Assembly: GCF_007859815.1 (NCBI RefSeq)
Contig: NZ_SJPH01000006.1
Location: 1 to 64,000 of the forward strand
Source: Botrimarina hoheduenensis
Lineage (GTDB): Bacteria > Planctomycetota > Planctomycetia > Pirellulales > Lacipirellulaceae
Direction: 5' to 3'
Length of the DNA: 64,000 nt
The position numbers were made by a program, and so were the translations under genes. The notes beneath the pieces are model-generated. The model was not told the origin of the DNA. It was given only the letters and a program-made list of their open reading frames with translations, and did no database searches. Below are positions 37,451-47,310 of the stretch, piece by piece. The stretch's first letter is position 1, and each line of letters starts with the position of its first letter.

Positions 37451-38431
37451 CTAGTTGGCCGAATGGTCACGACCGGCCAGCAGCCGCGTCATGGTGTTGG
37501 GGTGTACGCCCAACAGCTTGGCCGCCCGGCCCTTGTGGCCGCCGGTGGCCCGCAACGCCTGAGAAACCGCCAGATCGCGGAGGCGGTTGAGGTCGGTACA
37601 CGGCAGCTGAGGACTGCTGTGGGTCGTGACACGCTGGTTGGGCAGCGTCGGCTCGCAATCGAGAACGTAGCCCTGCTCGATCACGTGCGCCAGCTGACGC
37701 ACGTTGCCTGGCCAGGCGTAGTTCAAGAAGTCGGCGAGCGTGTCGGCCGTGGGATTCCAGCGCGGCCGCGAGTACTTGTGAGCGAAGCGATCTGAGAAGA
37801 ACGCGATCAGGTTCGGGATATCTTCCGAACGATCACGCAACGCGGGGATTTTCAGCTCAACCATATTGAGCCGGTAGTAGAGGTCTTCGCGGAAGCGGCC
37901 CTCGGCGACCTCTACCTCGAGATCGCGGTTTGTGGCGGCGATGATCTGAACGTTGACCCGCTGCGGGTTCGAGGCTCCAACCGGGGTGACCTCGTTTTGT
38001 TGCAGCGTACGCAGCAGTTTGGGCTGCAATTCGAGGGGCATTTCGCCGACTTCGTCGAGGAAGACAACGCCCCCTTCGGCGGCGCGGAACACGCCCAAGC
38101 TGCGGCCAGCGGCCCCGGTGAACGCCCCTTTCTCGTGGCCGAACAGTTGGCTCTCGGCCAGGGTCGGGGTCAGGGCGGCGCAGTTGACCGGCACAAAAGC
38201 GGCATGGCTACGCGAGCTCATGCGGTGCAGGGCTTTGGCCCAGAGTTCTTTGCCCGTGCCGGTTTCACCGGTTAGCAGCACGGTGCATTGCACCTCGGCC
38301 GCCTTCTCGGCGTGGTGCGCGAGCTGTCGGACCCGTGGCGTCTCTCCAAGCACCCACGCATCGTTATCCGTAGCCGGTAACGACGTGAGCTGGTGAATCG
38401 TCGGGATCGGGTTGTGCGCCGTTAGCGGCAT
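37451..38431 (-). CDS. sigma-54-dependent transcription activator lacking a receiver domain
   Basis: The 326-residue protein is an AAA+ enhancer-binding protein: Walker A GETGTGKE at 55-62, the sigma-54 contact loop GAFTGA at 102-107, Walker B FLDEVGEM, the second region of homology [22 protein letters not shown], and a C-terminal Fis-type helix-turn-helix ([20 protein letters not shown]). It has only about 25 residues before the AAA+ domain, so there is no sensory receiver; activity may be controlled by expression or a partner protein. Sigma-54-like promoters in this window precede the small basic protein and flgF, which are possible targets. Confidence 0.9.
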   Translation of the reverse strand: MPLTAHNPIPTIHQLTSLPATDNDAWVLGETPRVRQLAHHAEKAAEVQCTVLLTGETGTGKELWAKALHRMSSRSHAAFVPVNCAALTPTLAESQLFGHEKGAFTGAAGRSLGVFRAAEGGVVFLDEVGEMPLELQPKLLRTLQQNEVTPVGASNPQRVNVQIIAATNRDLEVEVAEGRFREDLYYRLNMVELKIPALRDRSEDIPNLIAFFSDRFAHKYSRPRWNPTADTLADFLNYAWPGNVRQLAHVIEQGYVLDCEPTLPNQRVTTHSSPQLPCTDLNRLRDLAVSQALRATGGHKGRAAKLLGVHPNTMTRLLAGRDHSAN

Positions 38432-38867
38432 GCCTCGCCTCGGTCGAAACGACCTGGGGAGCGGCTGGTAACCCGATACCTCTTACCACTGACGGCGCCT
38501 CAACCATCGTTCGGCAAGTGATTCGGAGAGAATGAAGCGAGGCGATGAGCGTCTCTTCGAGACGCCGCGCTGTCACTTCACCCACAGGTCACCAGCACCC
38601 CCTTTTTCGTTTCCGATGAGTAGTCAAAAGAGCACGCCTCCGTGCCCGGTTGCTGCCTAGCGGTCGGGGCCCTTTTTCAGGCCAGACGAGCGTTAAGCCT
38701 TCTCTGTACCTCTCATGTTAGGCAGCCTTGAAAGAAACCTCAACTAGAACGTCTGGGCAAATAAGCCGTTTCAGCCAAAGGGTTTGTTGTTTGCGGTTTC
38801 TGGCACTAGTAGTGATAGCAACGCCTTCACCGCCCGCCTTAAGCCGCAATGCTGCGGTATGCCGCAC
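38432..38867. other. intergenic region upstream of the sigma-54 activator gene
   Basis: Non-coding and AT-rich in places. Contains the 20-base motif near 38788 shared with the region at 36898. No clear promoter box was found. Confidence 0.4.
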
Positions 38868-39800
38868 CTAAGCGGTGCGTCTTTGGCCCGCCAGCTCCTC
38901 GGCGGTGACTGAGACGACGCTAATGCCGAGTCGCTCGGCTTCTTGGGCAAAGCGGGAGCGGTCCAGCAGAATCGTTTTTCCGGCCTCGATCACAAGCCGC
39001 CGGCCACCGGCCACGCGGATCGATTCGAGCGTGCCAACGCCCACGGTGGGGACATCAAAGCGCATATCTTGCCGGGGTTTGGCGACCTTCACGACCGTGA
39101 ACCCCCCGCTCCGGCACAGCTCGCCCGCGCGGGCGATGCAGCGGTCGGTTCCTTCGATGGCCTCGACGGCAATCACCGCGCGATCTTTGACACAAACGCT
39201 CTGGCCCACGTCGAGACCTCCCATCTGCTTGGCGAGTTCCCAGCCGAAGCGGATATCGGCCCAGTCGCGTTCGCCGGGCGAGCTCCCCGCGAGCGTACCG
39301 GCGGGGGCGAGCAGTTCGGGGGCATAGTCGGTGGCGGGGCCCATGATGACGCCTCCTGCGGCAAAGGCTTCGACAAACGCGGTCAGCAACGTGTCGTCGC
39401 GCCGATCGCCGGTGAACGAGATCAGATAGGGATAGAACGTCCGGACCGCGGTCCAGTCCGGCAGGTACCGGGCCCAGGCCCAGGGCCGATAGAGCTCGAC
39501 TTTATGAAACTTGCCCGCCATGGTGGCGTGACGAACCCCCGCCCGACGGAAGCGAGCGATGGCACCGCCAAGCTGACCCGCACCGATCCAATGGAACTCG
39601 TCCACCTGATGGCGGATCGTCGGATCGGCATGACGCCGAACGCCCAAGCAGCAAACCCGCAATCCCGCGGCACGCATCGCGCGAGCCACCTCAAACGGAA
39701 ATGTTCCCCAGGCCGCCAGCAAGCCCACGGTCTCGCCCGCTTGGACCCGCGTGTCGCCGAGGGAGCGCAGGCGGCTCGGTGAGGAAAAACTGACGGGCAT
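38868..39800 (-). CDS. lpxI: LpxI-family UDP-2,3-diacylglucosamine hydrolase
   Basis: The 310-residue protein has VGLLAAWGTFPFEVARAMRAAG at the N-terminus, TMAGKFHKVELYRPWAW, RRDDTLLTAFVEAF and the C-terminal GGFTVVKVAKPRQDMRFDVPTVG and GKTILLDRSRF, which are DUF1009/LpxI motifs. It splits UDP-2,3-diacylglucosamine to lipid X and UMP in lipid A synthesis. It lies 27 bases after lpxD on the same strand, so a small lipid A operon with lptB and lepB nearby is likely. Alternative pyrophosphatase LpxH is not seen here. Confidence 0.9.
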   Translation of the reverse strand: MPVSFSSPSRLRSLGDTRVQAGETVGLLAAWGTFPFEVARAMRAAGLRVCCLGVRRHADPTIRHQVDEFHWIGAGQLGGAIARFRRAGVRHATMAGKFHKVELYRPWAWARYLPDWTAVRTFYPYLISFTGDRRDDTLLTAFVEAFAAGGVIMGPATDYAPELLAPAGTLAGSSPGERDWADIRFGWELAKQMGGLDVGQSVCVKDRAVIAVEAIEGTDRCIARAGELCRSGGFTVVKVAKPRQDMRFDVPTVGVGTLESIRVAGGRRLVIEAGKTILLDRSRFAQEAERLGISVVSVTAEELAGQRRTA

Positions 39801-39827
39801 GCTTAGCGGGTGGTGACGTGGCTTGGT

Positions 39828-40964
39828 TCAGGCAGCGCGATCGGCGGCACCGCGTGCGCTATCAGCCGCTTCGTTGCCGGCCGCTGCGAGCAACTGATCG
39901 AGCTGTCGGCGCATCTCGCGACACTCCTTACGAAGTTGCGGCAGCTTCGCCACGGCCGCCATTTGCAGCTTCTGCTGACGCAGCGGTGTCGCGGGCGCAC
40001 CGAGCATGATCTCGCCGTCGGGAACGTTGTTCGACACGCCCGCCATGGCCGAGAGCGTGGCCCCCGTGCCGATATGAACATGGTCGCGGACGCCCACCTG
40101 GCCGGCCATGACCACGTAGTCGCCGGTGGTGGTGCTGCCCGCGATGCCGACCTGGGAACAGATCAGGTTGTGCTGGCCCAACCGGCAGTTGTGTCCGATC
40201 TGAACGAGGTTATCGATCTTGGTTCCGGTGCCGATGCGGGTCGGGCCGTAAACGCCCCGATCGATCGTCGTGCCGGCCCCGATCTCCACGTCGTCAGCTA
40301 CTTCCACGTTGCCCAGCTGCGCCACCAGCACATGGCGGCCGTCTTCTTGTTGGTAACCGAAGCCATCGGCCCCGAGGGTTGCGTGGCTGTGCAGCCGACA
40401 ACGCTGGCCGACAACCGTGCTCGGGTACAAGACCACTGCCGCGGCAAGGAACGAGTCAGCGCCGATCTGGCAGTCGTCGCCGATCACCGAGTTCGGGCCG
40501 ATAACCACACCCGCAGCTATCTGGCAACGCGCGCCGATAACCACGCCGGCCCCGATCGAGGCTTGCGCTGAGACGGTTGCCGTTGGCGAGACAACCGCCG
40601 ACGGGGCGACTCCCGGCTGGGGCCGTGCCGCGGGAGGCCGGAACCGCGCGACGATCTCACGAAACGCAGCGTGGGGCGAGGCAACCGCCAGGGTCGGCAG
40701 GGCCGTTGTCATCCCTGTCGTCAGCGCCGTCGTCAGCGCTGCTGGCGGAGCTTCGAGCGGGATGACCGCCGCGGCGGCACCGGAGTCCGCGAGTCGTGCG
40801 TAGCGATCGGCGTGATCGATCAGCGTGATCGATCCGGCCACGGCGTCATCCAGCGGCCAGGCAGAGGTGACCCGTAGCGTGGGGTCGCCACGCAGCTCGG
40901 CACCCACAAGTTCGGCGAGCTCGCCCAGCGTGATGCCGGCCAGCGCAGTTTGAGAAGAGGCCAT
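39828..40964 (-). CDS. lpxD: UDP-3-O-acylglucosamine N-acyltransferase
   Basis: The 378-residue protein has an N-terminal uridine-binding part ([12 protein letters not shown]) and a long left-handed beta-helix of hexapeptide repeats ([26 protein letters not shown]-type turns), with [15 protein letters not shown] carrying the likely catalytic His. It adds the second acyl chain to UDP-3-O-acylglucosamine in lipid A synthesis, consistent with lpxI downstream. The C-terminal helix ([17 protein letters not shown]) may mediate trimer packing. Confidence 0.92.
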   Translation of the reverse strand: MASSQTALAGITLGELAELVGAELRGDPTLRVTSAWPLDDAVAGSITLIDHADRYARLADSGAAAAVIPLEAPPAALTTALTTGMTTALPTLAVASPHAAFREIVARFRPPAARPQPGVAPSAVVSPTATVSAQASIGAGVVIGARCQIAAGVVIGPNSVIGDDCQIGADSFLAAAVVLYPSTVVGQRCRLHSHATLGADGFGYQQEDGRHVLVAQLGNVEVADDVEIGAGTTIDRGVYGPTRIGTGTKIDNLVQIGHNCRLGQHNLICSQVGIAGSTTTGDYVVMAGQVGVRDHVHIGTGATLSAMAGVSNNVPDGEIMLGAPATPLRQQKLQMAAVAKLPQLRKECREMRRQLDQLLAAAGNEAADSARGAADRAA

Positions 40965-41093
40965 CCTTGGCTCGTTTCAGTCAGCGGAACGATCGTGTTT
41001 TAAGCCGTCCAAACGGGGTGCCCCGGGGGCAGACCCGTGAGGCGGCAAGTCGGGGGGATCGAACTTAGTGCCCCGGCGTGCCACGCAGCAAGA

Positions 41094-41456
41094 TCAAGCG
41101 TCGGACTTCGCCGCATAAGCGAGAGCTTCGGTCAGCCATTGCTGCAGCTGCTGAAACTCGCGTTCGCTTCCGCCACGATCCGGATGCACCTGCTTCACGC
41201 ACCGACGGTAAGCGGCGAGAACCTCTTCACGCGTGCAGCCCGGCGGTAAATCCAGGGCCACCAAACAGCGGGGCCGTCCGCGCAGCGCCCAGGCAGGCAA
41301 GCCTTGCTGATAACTTTTGACAACCGTTAGGGCCCTTCGCAGCGACCGCAGGTAGGCCCGATAGTCGAGTCCCATCAGCGCCCAACCAGCAAGCGGCAGA
41401 CCGAGTGCTAGCAACAGGAACCACGCGATCGCAAGAGCGTCCAGAGCGTTAGGCAT
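41094..41456 (-). CDS. membrane-anchored J-domain protein
   Basis: The 120-residue protein has one N-terminal membrane helix (ALAIAWFLLLALGLPLAGWALM), then a J-domain at the C-terminus, PGCTREEVLAAYRRCVKQVHPDRGGSEREFQQL, with the HPD tripeptide required to stimulate the ATPase of Hsp70. It may recruit DnaK to the envelope. Neighbours are lipid and secretion genes. It lies between lpxD and lptB. Confidence 0.85.
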   Translation of the reverse strand: MPNALDALAIAWFLLLALGLPLAGWALMGLDYRAYLRSLRRALTVVKSYQQGLPAWALRGRPRCLVALDLPPGCTREEVLAAYRRCVKQVHPDRGGSEREFQQLQQWLTEALAYAAKSDA

Positions 41457-41555
41457 GAGACGCGGTGGCTAAGGGGCACGGCTTGCGAGAAACGCCGCAA
41501 GTGACCTTAGCTTATCGCACCGCCGCAGAGACTGACAGCAGCGAGCCGAGGCGGC

Positions 41556-42296
41556 TCACGCCGCGGGCAGCGAGAGGTCCATTCCCTCGCCAAAATAGTG
41601 CTTCCGGGCCTCGGGATGGCGAAGCACCTCGTTCGGCCGTCCGTGGCAGAGCACCTGCCCCGATTTGACCACGTAGCTGCGGTCGGTGATCTCCAGGGTT
41701 TCGCGCACCTGATGATCGGTGATCAGGATCGAGATGCCCGCGTCGCGCAGATCGCGGACGATCTGTTGAATGCTGTCGATGGTCACGGGGTCGATGCCCG
41801 TGAACGGTTCGTCCAGCAAGATGATCTTGGGGTTGGAAACCAAACACCGAGCGATCTCCAGCCGCCGGCGTTCGCCCCCCGAGAGCGACATCGCCCGGCT
41901 GCGGCGTAGTTTGGTGATACCAAACTGCTCAAGCAACTCGTCGCAGCGGCGGCGGCGCGTGCGGCGATCCATGCCGAGCATCTCCATCACGCCCAGCAGA
42001 TTGTTCTGGACGGAGAGCTTGCGGAAGACGCTCGACTCTTGCGCCAAGTAGCCCATGCCCCCCTCGGCAGCGCGACGGTGCATCGGCCAGTTAGTCACAT
42101 CTTTTCCGCCGAGGTTCACCTTGCCGGCGTCCGGATCGACCATTCCCGAGGTCATCCGGAACGAGGTGGTCTTGCCGGCACCGTTGGGCCCTAGCAGTCC
42201 AACAATTTCGCCCGGCTCGACCTCAAAACTAACGCCGTCCACCACACGACGGCGTCCGAATGATTTGACGAGCCCCTGAGCTTCGAGCAGTGCCAT
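41556..42296 (-). CDS. lptB: LPS export ABC transporter ATP-binding protein
   Basis: The 246-residue protein begins at MALLEAQGLVKSF; an upstream ATG at 42332 adds 12 residues. Walker A GPNGAGKTT, Q-loop AQESSVFRKLSV, signature LSGGERRRLEIAR, Walker B IILLDEPFTGIDPVT and the H-loop ITDHQVRETL are all present. The TDHQVRETL pattern is typical of LptB, which powers lipopolysaccharide transport with LptF and LptG. A permease of that family is encoded at 53734-54873. It follows lepB by about 70 bases. Confidence 0.93.
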   Translation of the reverse strand: MALLEAQGLVKSFGRRRVVDGVSFEVEPGEIVGLLGPNGAGKTTSFRMTSGMVDPDAGKVNLGGKDVTNWPMHRRAAEGGMGYLAQESSVFRKLSVQNNLLGVMEMLGMDRRTRRRRCDELLEQFGITKLRRSRAMSLSGGERRRLEIARCLVSNPKIILLDEPFTGIDPVTIDSIQQIVRDLRDAGISILITDHQVRETLEITDRSYVVKSGQVLCHGRPNEVLRHPEARKHYFGEGMDLSLPAA

Positions 42297-42365
42297 GATG
42301 TTGCGAATCCTTTCGCGGTGGTTGCGTCGCAAGGCGAAAATGAGGGGCGGAGCGCTGCTAGCAAA

Positions 42366-44354
42366 CTAGCGCACCAAGCGCATGTCGGGAAAGTTGGGCA
42401 CCACGGGGATCCGTACGCCCGACACGCCGGTGGGCAAGGTATACCAAGCCCGGGGCCAATAGACCCAGGTCGCCTTGCCGATTAGCAGCCGACTTTCCAG
42501 ATACGATCCGCCCGGGGTGCCGCCGTCCGGGCCATTGCCCCCGGCCCACAGCCGGGCGTCGAGGCTGTACCCGCTGTTGTCGCCCATGACGAAGAGCTGG
42601 TCTTCCGCGAGCGAGAACTCAACGTGCCGGCGATTTGCTAGCAGCAGCCAGTCTTCGGGCTGGCGGGCCAGATCGATCAGCGCCGCGGGCCAGCCACGCC
42701 GATCATTGCGGGCCACCAGATCGTCCGCGACCCCCTCCAGGTCCAGGTCGGTCACGATCCCGGGCGTGTTGGTCTTATCGCTGTCGGCCAGATAGTAGAT
42801 GTCTCGCCAGATAGCCAGCCGCGGGATCGTTAGCTCGGCACCACGCCCGCCGACCGCCGCGGGAGCGAGGTCGCCCCGATCGTCCTCACTGGTGCGGGGC
42901 AACCGTTGAGATCGTTCGTCGAGCGCGGCGTTCTGGTCATACGCCCCGTCCAAGTCGATCTCTGTGCCATCAACCCACAAGCGGATCCGGTCGTCGAAGT
43001 TCGCCATGCGCAACGACCAACTCCCCGTGCCTTGGATCGGTGTCGTGGCTGTCGCGATCGGTTCGATCGTCTCCGACTCGAAGCCCCGTCGCACGACTTG
43101 TGCTGTGCCCGTACGCAGATCGATCACCGTCTGGTAGTGCGTTCCGGCCTCGACAAGTTCGAGGGTGAATTCGGACTCGGCGGCTCCCTCGGCGAGTTTG
43201 TCGACCGTTACCTCGGCTTCGACCAGCAGGTCGCCGACCCAGTGAACCCCCAGGCGACCAAGCTTGCCGATATCGATACGCTGCTCCCCCACCACGGGCG
43301 ACAGCGTGAACGCCTGCCGAAGGGCAACCTCTTTTCGGCTTACTTCGGTGTTGTAGGGCGTGAAGTCAGTAATCAGAGAGGCCTCGGGCACCGCTCCCAA
43401 TTTTTTCTCGGGTGCGCCGAGCACGCGATCCCATACCGGTTCGGTCGGCAGCGTGTGACAGTAGCGGAGCCACTGCGTCTGACTGGCAGCCGAGCCGAGG
43501 CGATAGCGCTGGTTGACGACTTTTCCGGCGGGCTCGACATCAACTTTCCAAGCGCCTTCGCCTTGCCAACGCAGCGGCCATCCTGCCTGGAACAAAACCG
43601 CGGGGTCGTGATCAGTGTCGTGAACAAGCTGACGCATCGCCAGTACGGTCGTGGCGGGCTTGGAAGCGATCGAGAAGGGCTCGGACGCCCCCGTGGGGCG
43701 GGTGTAGAGGTCTCCCTGGAACACTCGCAGCTCTTCGCCCGGCAGGCCCACAAGCCGCTTGATGTAGTTGCGGGTCGCGTTGCCCGGGTACTTAAAGACG
43801 ATGACGTCCCAGCGTTGGGGGTCACCGAACGAGTAGGCGTACTTGTTCACCACCAGCCGATCGCCCGGGTAGTCGAGATTCGAGGCGCTTGCCTCGGCCC
43901 CGGCAGACACGAAACGCTCCAAGCCGCGTTCATCGAGCGGCATCACGTAGCGACAGTTGGGGCATGCGCCCGCAACGCATTCGTTGGCGAGCACCACTTG
44001 CTTGGCGTCGGCAGCGCTGATCTGACGGGCTTGCAGCTGTGCGGTCGCTTGTTCGGCGACCGCATTCTGGGTGCTGCCGTTGATCCGGTAACGCTGGCCA
44101 CATACGGCACAGTGAACATCCTTGTGGGCACCCATCAGCGTGGGAGCCATGGACCCCGTCGGGATCACGAATTGCTCCGCTTGAAACGTGCGGATCAAGA
44201 ACGCCATTGCGAACGCAATCACCAGAGCATCGACCGTCTCGCGGCCGAACCGTGCACTGGGGTGCTTTTGAGGCGGGGTCGTGGCGTTCAGTGCGGCTGT
44301 GGTTGCCGGCGCATCGGAGGCCCGATTGCTTGTACGAGTTTTTTTATTCGCCAT
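42366..44354 (-). CDS. lepB: signal peptidase I with large insert and zinc-ribbon-like segment
   Basis: From the ATG at 44354 the protein has 662 residues, far above the usual 200-330. After a membrane helix (ALVIAFAMAFLIRTF) the catalytic Ser68 lies in IPTGSMAPTL and Lys199 in YIKRLVGLPGEE, with the late box LFVMGDNSGYSLDARLW. Between Ser and Lys is an insert of about 110 residues with Cys82-x2-Cys85 and Cys126-x4-Cys131-x2-Cys134, a probable zinc site, and after the Lys box lies a further insert of about 380 residues of beta-rich type. A laminin-like or carbohydrate-type sandwich is possible. Its substrate is the signal peptides of exported proteins. The upstream ATG at 44411 adds 19 residues. 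Confidence 0.9.
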   Translation of the reverse strand: MANKKTRTSNRASDAPATTAALNATTPPQKHPSARFGRETVDALVIAFAMAFLIRTFQAEQFVIPTGSMAPTLMGAHKDVHCAVCGQRYRINGSTQNAVAEQATAQLQARQISAADAKQVVLANECVAGACPNCRYVMPLDERGLERFVSAGAEASASNLDYPGDRLVVNKYAYSFGDPQRWDVIVFKYPGNATRNYIKRLVGLPGEELRVFQGDLYTRPTGASEPFSIASKPATTVLAMRQLVHDTDHDPAVLFQAGWPLRWQGEGAWKVDVEPAGKVVNQRYRLGSAASQTQWLRYCHTLPTEPVWDRVLGAPEKKLGAVPEASLITDFTPYNTEVSRKEVALRQAFTLSPVVGEQRIDIGKLGRLGVHWVGDLLVEAEVTVDKLAEGAAESEFTLELVEAGTHYQTVIDLRTGTAQVVRRGFESETIEPIATATTPIQGTGSWSLRMANFDDRIRLWVDGTEIDLDGAYDQNAALDERSQRLPRTSEDDRGDLAPAAVGGRGAELTIPRLAIWRDIYYLADSDKTNTPGIVTDLDLEGVADDLVARNDRRGWPAALIDLARQPEDWLLLANRRHVEFSLAEDQLFVMGDNSGYSLDARLWAGGNGPDGGTPGGSYLESRLLIGKATWVYWPRAWYTLPTGVSGVRIPVVPNFPDMRLVR

Positions 44355-44503
44355 GCCGAGTGGTCGGGGGTCGGACAGGTTGGTTAGCGCGGGAAGCGGT
44401 ACCGAGCGCACCGACGCTAGGCAGGTTTCAGACGCCGGGGCGGATCAGCAGTTCCGCGGCTAGAACGCTGGGTGCTGAAATAATCGCACGATCGCCCGGC
44501 CGA

Positions 44504-44974
44504 TCAACGCGGTGTCTTCAGGGTCCGGTCGAGCATCGGCCGCAGTTCCTCGAAGAAGTCCTGGGCGTCGTTGAACTGCCGGTAGACGCTCGCAAACCGA
44601 ACAAACGCCACTTCGTCCAGCTCCTTTAGATGCTCCATAACCAGCAGCCCGAGGTCGCGGCTCTCGATCTCGGTCTCGTAGTTTTGGTAGACATCGTTCT
44701 CGATCGCGTCAACCGCCTTCTCGACCTGCCGACTGGTGATCGAGCGTTTCCAGCAGGCGCGTTCGAGCCCGCGCTGGATCTTCTCGCGCGAGAACGGGGC
44801 CCGCGAACCGTCCTTCTTGACGACCTTGATGGTGGTCTCTTCGGGCCGCTCGTAGGTGGTGTACCGCCGATTGCAGTGCAAACACTCGCGGCGCCGCCGA
44901 ATCGACGTGCCGTCGTTGCTGGCGCGTGAGTCGATCACGCGGTCGTTATCGTGGCGGCAGAAGGGGCAACGCAT
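44504..44974 (-). CDS. nrdR: transcriptional repressor NrdR
   Basis: The 156-residue protein starts at MRCPFCRHDNDRV. The zinc ribbon is Cys3, Cys6, Cys31 and Cys34 (ECLHCNRRYTTYER), followed by an ATP-cone domain (IKVVKKDGSRAPFSREKIQRGL). NrdR represses ribonucleotide reductase genes. The frame upstream to 45100 has no conserved sequence. It is the first gene of the minus-strand run from here to lpxI. Confidence 0.95.
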   Translation of the reverse strand: MRCPFCRHDNDRVIDSRASNDGTSIRRRRECLHCNRRYTTYERPEETTIKVVKKDGSRAPFSREKIQRGLERACWKRSITSRQVEKAVDAIENDVYQNYETEIESRDLGLLVMEHLKELDEVAFVRFASVYRQFNDAQDFFEELRPMLDRTLKTPR

Positions 44975-45236
44975 GGCCGCTTTATACACCGCCGCCGGGC
45001 GTCTCGCCCAGCGGATCCCCCGGCTTAATCTTTGTCCTCGATTTTCTTCGCCGGGCGGCCATTTTTCTTGAGCGGAGCGGCAAGAGGGGGGGTTCTGCAA
45101 CGAAGTGTGCTCACGCCTGGGGCCGCCCCGGGTATAACGGGTTCACGCCCGACGAGGGATCGATCAGGTCCCGCCCCGCTTAATACTGATTCCCTCGCCC
45201 CCGAGCCACGGCCGCTGCTGGCGCCGCTATCGCCCG

Positions 45237-45857
45237 ATGAACGAGCCGACACCCCCCCCTCGCTCGACCGACCGTGATCCCTCAGCGGACCCGGACCCCT
45301 CGGCCAGCGGTTCCGCAGGCGATCCCAAGAGCCGCTTCACCGAATTGGCCCGTAGCCGACAGGGGGGCAGCATCGAGGAATCTTCTCTGTGGACCGGCTC
45401 CTACTCGCCCAAGGCGATGATTGGGGCCTGGTTTGGCGGTGCGATCGCGACGCTCGTTACGCTCGTGGTCGCGCTAATGATGGGCCTGGGCGGAAAGGGC
45501 TGGGGTATCACGCTGTTGCTGATCGCCCTGGGCTGGCTCTTAACGGCCGGTTTCTACTGGTATCGCCGGCTGAGTGTCCATTACACCCTTAGCGATCAGC
45601 GGCTGGTCCATGAATCGGGGCTTCTGTGGCGAACGGTCGATCGCGTGGAGCTTATCGACGTGGACGACGTCACCTATCGGCAGGGCCCGATCGAACGCGC
45701 CCTGGGCGTGGGGACGATTGTCGTCTCGTCGAGCGATCGGACGAGCCCCGAGCTCATCCTGCCGGGAATCGACCGCGTCCGTGAGGTTGCCGACCTGATC
45801 GACGACGCCCGCCGCACCGAGCGACGCAGTCGCGGTCTGCACATCGAGTCGATCTGA
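45237..45857 (+). CDS. membrane protein with bacterial PH (bPH2) domain
   Basis: The 206-residue protein has a polar N-terminus, two membrane helices (IGAWFGGAIATLVTLVVALM and GITLLLIALGWLLTAGFYW), then a C-terminal bPH2 domain: LSVHYTLSDQRLVHESGLLWRTVDRVELIDVDDVTYRQG and VSSSDRTSPELIL. Such proteins bind at membranes; their role is largely unknown. It is transcribed divergently from nrdR. Confidence 0.85.
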   Translation: MNEPTPPPRSTDRDPSADPDPSASGSAGDPKSRFTELARSRQGGSIEESSLWTGSYSPKAMIGAWFGGAIATLVTLVVALMMGLGGKGWGITLLLIALGWLLTAGFYWYRRLSVHYTLSDQRLVHESGLLWRTVDRVELIDVDDVTYRQGPIERALGVGTIVVSSSDRTSPELILPGIDRVREVADLIDDARRTERRSRGLHIESI

Positions 45858-45978
45858 GGCGGCTGGTCATCCGATTTGCGGGTTGGCTCCTCGCCGACCA
45901 TGCTGGAGAGCCAGCCCCCGGCAGGTTGCTGCCTGCCATGATGACCCCCCCGCCGCCAGTTGCCCCGGCTCCTGCCCG

Positions 45979-47310
45979 ATGCACACGGTCCTTGTGACGC
46001 ACTACTTCCCGCCCATCGGCGGGCCTGGTGCGCGACGCATGCTCGGATGGGTGAACGGCTTTACGGCTGCCGGTCATGCGGTCACGGTTGTGACCCCCGC
46101 CGCTCATCCGCGCGATCCCTACTATCAGCCGGAAGAGCGTTACGTTGGTCCTGCGACGGTGCTGACGCCGCGCATCGTTGATGTGGCCCGTCTTGCGCGG
46201 AGCGGGCCCGCGACCAAGGCGGAATCAACAACCGCGGCCGAGAAGCGGGGCTTGGCGGCCCGGCTGCGCCCCTGGCTGCTGCTGCCCGACCAACGCCGCC
46301 AGGCCAACGGTCCGCTGGCCCGCGCGGCGCGCCAAGCGATCCAGCGCCACGACGGCCCCACGCTGGTGCTCACGTCGAGCCCCTACAACAGCGTCCATCT
46401 GGTGGGAGCAGCGCTCAAGCAGCGCCTCGGCAAGCGCCTCACATGGATCGCTGACTTCCGCGACGATTGGTTTCACCCGGTCTTCTTCCCCCACCCCAAC
46501 GCGGCATACCGTGCATACAATCGGCACCTCGAACGCCTCGTTTTGCGCCGGGCCGACGGGCTAACCGTCGTCAGCCCCAAAACACTGACCAAGATCCGCG
46601 CGCGGCATGCCGGCTACTTTGCTGCCGACTTCTGGAACACCCATGACGGTGCCAAGTGGCGGTGGATGCCCAACGGCTTTGACCCGACCGGCGTAGAAGC
46701 GATTCTCGAAGAACCCCTGCCTCTGCCTCCTCCCGCCGAGCGCTCGGCCGATGAGCCGGTGAATCTGCTGTTTAGCGGCACGCTGTGGCAGAACCATCGG
46801 CTCGATGCCCTGCTGGCGGCGCTGGTGGGGGTGGCGCAGCGACGCAACCGCCGGTTCCGCTTTGAACTTGCGGGGCGGGTGATCGAGCCCGTTCCACCCT
46901 CGCCCGATCCGCACCGCTTGGAGATCGTTCTGCACGGCTGGAAGCCCTACGAAAAGTCGCTCCACGCGACACGGCAAGCCGACTTGCTGCTCGTCCACAC
47001 GGGCCCCGAAACGCAAGACATCAAGATCAAGCTGTTCGACTGCGCCGCGGTGCGGCGACCGGTCTTGATCCTCGGTCCGCATGAATCGGCAACCGTGCGG
47101 CTGGCTTGCGACCACATCCCCGATGCCCTGGTCGCCGACCAAGACGATCAACCCGCGATCGAGAATGCCCTGGAGCGTTACCTTGCCTCAGCCGACTTAG
47201 CACGGCACGCCTTTGCCGGCCTACCCGATGAGTTCAACCGACTCAAGCAAGCCGAACAGTTGATGGCGTGGGCGCAAACTCTGCCCGCCGCGGGAGGCCA
47301 TGGCCGATGA
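45979..47310 (+). CDS. glycosyltransferase family 4-type protein
   Basis: The 443-residue protein begins at MHTVLVTHYFPPIGGPGARRM, a typical GT4 N-terminus with the GG loop. The middle contains ADGLTVVSPKTL and the C-terminal domain has NLLFSGTLWQNHRLDALLAAL and IVLHGWKPYEKSLHATRQADLLLVHTG. It presumably transfers a sugar from a nucleotide donor in the synthesis of a cell-surface polysaccharide. ATGA overlap with the next gene at 47307-47310. An in-frame ATG at 45883 adds a leader that does not look conserved. Confidence 0.87.
   Translation: MHTVLVTHYFPPIGGPGARRMLGWVNGFTAAGHAVTVVTPAAHPRDPYYQPEERYVGPATVLTPRIVDVARLARSGPATKAESTTAAEKRGLAARLRPWLLLPDQRRQANGPLARAARQAIQRHDGPTLVLTSSPYNSVHLVGAALKQRLGKRLTWIADFRDDWFHPVFFPHPNAAYRAYNRHLERLVLRRADGLTVVSPKTLTKIRARHAGYFAADFWNTHDGAKWRWMPNGFDPTGVEAILEEPLPLPPPAERSADEPVNLLFSGTLWQNHRLDALLAALVGVAQRRNRRFRFELAGRVIEPVPPSPDPHRLEIVLHGWKPYEKSLHATRQADLLLVHTGPETQDIKIKLFDCAAVRRPVLILGPHESATVRLACDHIPDALVADQDDQPAIENALERYLASADLARHAFAGLPDEFNRLKQAEQLMAWAQTLPAAGGHGR

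Noticed and set aside
42906..44387. 493-codon plus-strand frame opposite lepB
   Set aside because: The strand opposite carries a clear signal peptidase with catalytic motifs; the frame is a GC-rich shadow.
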